Source: a virus | Strand: one strand, 5' to 3' | Virus record (IMG/VR): IMGVR_UViG_3300032893_000032 | Span: 1 to 64,000 of that record | Length of the DNA stretch: 64,000 nt | Shown here: positions 62,879 through 64,000 of the stretch, piece after piece | Layout of the letters: every line of letters begins with the position of its first letter | Position numbering within the stretch: position 1 is the stretch's first letter | Notes under the pieces: model-generated | The model's database searches: none | Seen by the model: only the letters and a program-made list of their open reading frames with translations | Told to the model about the DNA's origin: nothing | Position numbers and translations under genes: made by a program

Positions 62879-63229
62879 CTAGTTGTTGGTATACTCCGGG
62901 GTGTCGCCCCAGATCAGTACGAAATCCGTTCCGAGGTCTGTATCGTCCGGGGAGTCCTTCGCCACCCCGGAGGCATTGATGATGTAGGCTGAACCCAGAG
63001 CCATGTAGATGAACTGGCCGAGTAGGTTGGCGGAGGGGAAGCCCCCGCAGAGCAGTGGAATGTTGGAAAGAAGGGGGGTGCCGGAGGAATCAAAAATAGC
63101 CAGTTCCCAGTAGCCAGCCGTCTCGTTGAAGTTGAGGTCCAGGCCGAGGGCCAGAGTCTCCCCGTCTACGTTGAGCACGCAGGTGAGGGACTGGTTGGGA
63201 GAATTGGTAAGTGGAATGAGCTGCTGCAT
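62879..63229 (-). CDS. Baseplate plug protein (DUF6983-like)
   Basis: 116 aa from ATG 63229. 'MQQLIPLTNSPNQSLTCVLN', 'FNETAGYWELAIFD', 'ANLLGQFIYMALGSAYIINAS' and 'DDTDLGTDFVLIWGDT' match phage baseplate plug proteins. Located between Dit-like and hub genes as usual. Confidence 0.85.
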   Translation of the reverse strand: MQQLIPLTNSPNQSLTCVLNVDGETLALGLDLNFNETAGYWELAIFDSSGTPLLSNIPLLCGGFPSANLLGQFIYMALGSAYIINASGVAKDSPDDTDLGTDFVLIWGDTPEYTNN

Positions 63230-63234
63230 AGTCC

Positions 63235-63849
63235 CTAGCTCCCCCCTCCCGTAGCCGACTGCAGCGGCCCCTGGACTCCCGGGGGAACGGGCTGGGGAAG
63301 TACCCCTCCCTGCGGGGAATTGCCATTCTGGTTCGGGCGGGCGGAGACGGAATTCGGCGTACTGGTCACCGTGCCGGTAAGGATCTCCTCGAAGGTAACT
63401 AGCGCGCGGAGAGCCGTCCGGGTCCGGAAGTCGTCTATCGCCCGGATGTGCTGGACCAGCATGTTCGAATAGGTACGGAGCTTGGTCTGTATAGTTAAGA
63501 TTACGACTTGTTCCTTGAGCTGCAGAAGGGTCTGGTAGGCCGACACCGACTTGGTGCTGGCGGAGGTCCATTGACCGGCGGTGTAGCTGTCCATCGAGTC
63601 CGACATCCCGATCTCGACGCGGAGCATTGAGGGATTGTTATAGGCATTGTCGGTGATGGAGGCACCGGCCTGGATGGGCTGCTGCGACTTGGTAAGGGAA
63701 TCCTCGTGTTCCGTGCGGAGGATGGCGTCGAAATAGTAAGTGGTGGATGATCCGGAGCCGCCGGAGGAAGACGGAAGGGTCCCGGTGATGGAGAACTTCT
63801 GCGTCTTCTGCCAACCCGGCGGACGGAATCCTGTGGCCGCGCTGCTCAT
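63235..63849 (-). CDS. Dit-like tail protein
   Basis: 204 aa. 'YYFDAILRTEHEDSLTKSQQPIQAGASITDNAYNNPSMLRVEIGM' region is the conserved N-domain of Dit-like proteins in myoviruses ('SDSMDSY' follows). The middle is beta-rich ('LRTYSNMLVQHIRAIDDFRTRTALRALVTFEEI'), the end Gly/Pro-rich. Sits between tape measure and baseplate plug genes. Confidence 0.82.
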   Translation of the reverse strand: MSSAATGFRPPGWQKTQKFSITGTLPSSSGGSGSSTTYYFDAILRTEHEDSLTKSQQPIQAGASITDNAYNNPSMLRVEIGMSDSMDSYTAGQWTSASTKSVSAYQTLLQLKEQVVILTIQTKLRTYSNMLVQHIRAIDDFRTRTALRALVTFEEILTGTVTSTPNSVSARPNQNGNSPQGGVLPQPVPPGVQGPLQSATGGGS

Positions 63850-64000
63850 CTATGCGAACACCGTAGAGGCGTTGGCCATGTTGAACTGCGCCCGCCACCT
63901 CAGTCTCTCGTCTACCTTCGTAGCCACCGCATGACCGATTTCCTCGGCTGAAGCCCCCGGATGGTTGACGTGAACGTGGATGTCGCCGAAGGTCGCCCCC
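63850..64000 (-). CDS. C-terminus of a probable tape-measure protein, partial
   Basis: The stop TAG is at 63850-63852 and the frame stays open to the window edge (49 residues). 'IHVHVNHPGASAEEIGHAV' is typical for the C-terminus of tail tape-measure proteins, and the gene lies directly upstream of the Dit-like gene. The remainder lies beyond the window. Confidence 0.6.
   Translation of the reverse strand, partial: GATFGDIHVHVNHPGASAEEIGHAVATKVDERLRWRAQFNMANASTVFA

Overview
The window is part of the genome of a tailed bacteriophage with a contractile tail (myovirus-type). Evidence for this is a complete head-packaging set (TerS, TerL, DUF1073 portal, DUF2213 protease-scaffold, DUF2184-type major capsid protein, Mu F-like protein) and baseplate genes (J-like wedge, gp25-like, Gp138-like spike, hub, plug). 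No integrase, tRNA, rRNA or CRISPR was seen. A phage-encoded protein with a PEP-CTERM sorting tail, and many Sec-type secreted proteins rich in Ser/Thr/Gly, suggest a diderm host with an exosortase. Acidobacteriota is my best guess, as inference only. The DNA is GC-rich, with AT-richer islands at freestanding homing-endonuclease genes and at 42.4-44.4 kb.

Layout. 1-18.9 kb, all leftward: TerS and TerL (with a mini-intein in its Walker A loop), an HNH gene, portal, two tiny genes, protease/scaffold, cement-like protein, capsid, head completion proteins, then six consecutive Sec-signal-bearing virion or surface proteins (4.9 kb down to the left edge). 18.9-19.2 kb: divergent control region with a promoter facing each way. 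19.2-45.1 kb, all rightward: regulator, UvrD-like helicase, RHH-like protein, adenine methyltransferase, DinG/XPD-like helicase (interrupted by an intein that carries an out-of-frame nested endonuclease gene), RecB-like nuclease, NADAR protein, ThyX, Sak4-like ATPase, MazG-like protein, PurZ, ERCC4-type nuclease, UDG-exonuclease-PolA fusion, DatZ-like HD hydrolase, a string of mini-proteins, and the PEP-CTERM protein. 45.1-64 kb, leftward again: papain-like protein, secreted and lysis-region genes, very large secreted fibre/spike proteins, baseplate genes and the end of a probable tape-measure gene at the right edge.

How it works together. PurZ (with the catalytic Asp of PurA replaced by Ser), a DatZ-like HD dATPase, a MazG-like (MazZ candidate) hydrolase and a PolA-family polymerase form the recognised gene set for replacing adenine by 2-aminoadenine (base Z). 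The phage therefore probably has a Z genome, and it additionally encodes ThyX, a UDG fused to its polymerase and a Dam-like methylase. The rightward genes are served by a family of eight promoters of form TTGAC(A/G)-N17/18-TAnnnT, mostly with an extended TGG before the -10. Two leftward copies serve the head operon. Five homing-endonuclease or intein elements sit in or next to core DNA-metabolism genes.
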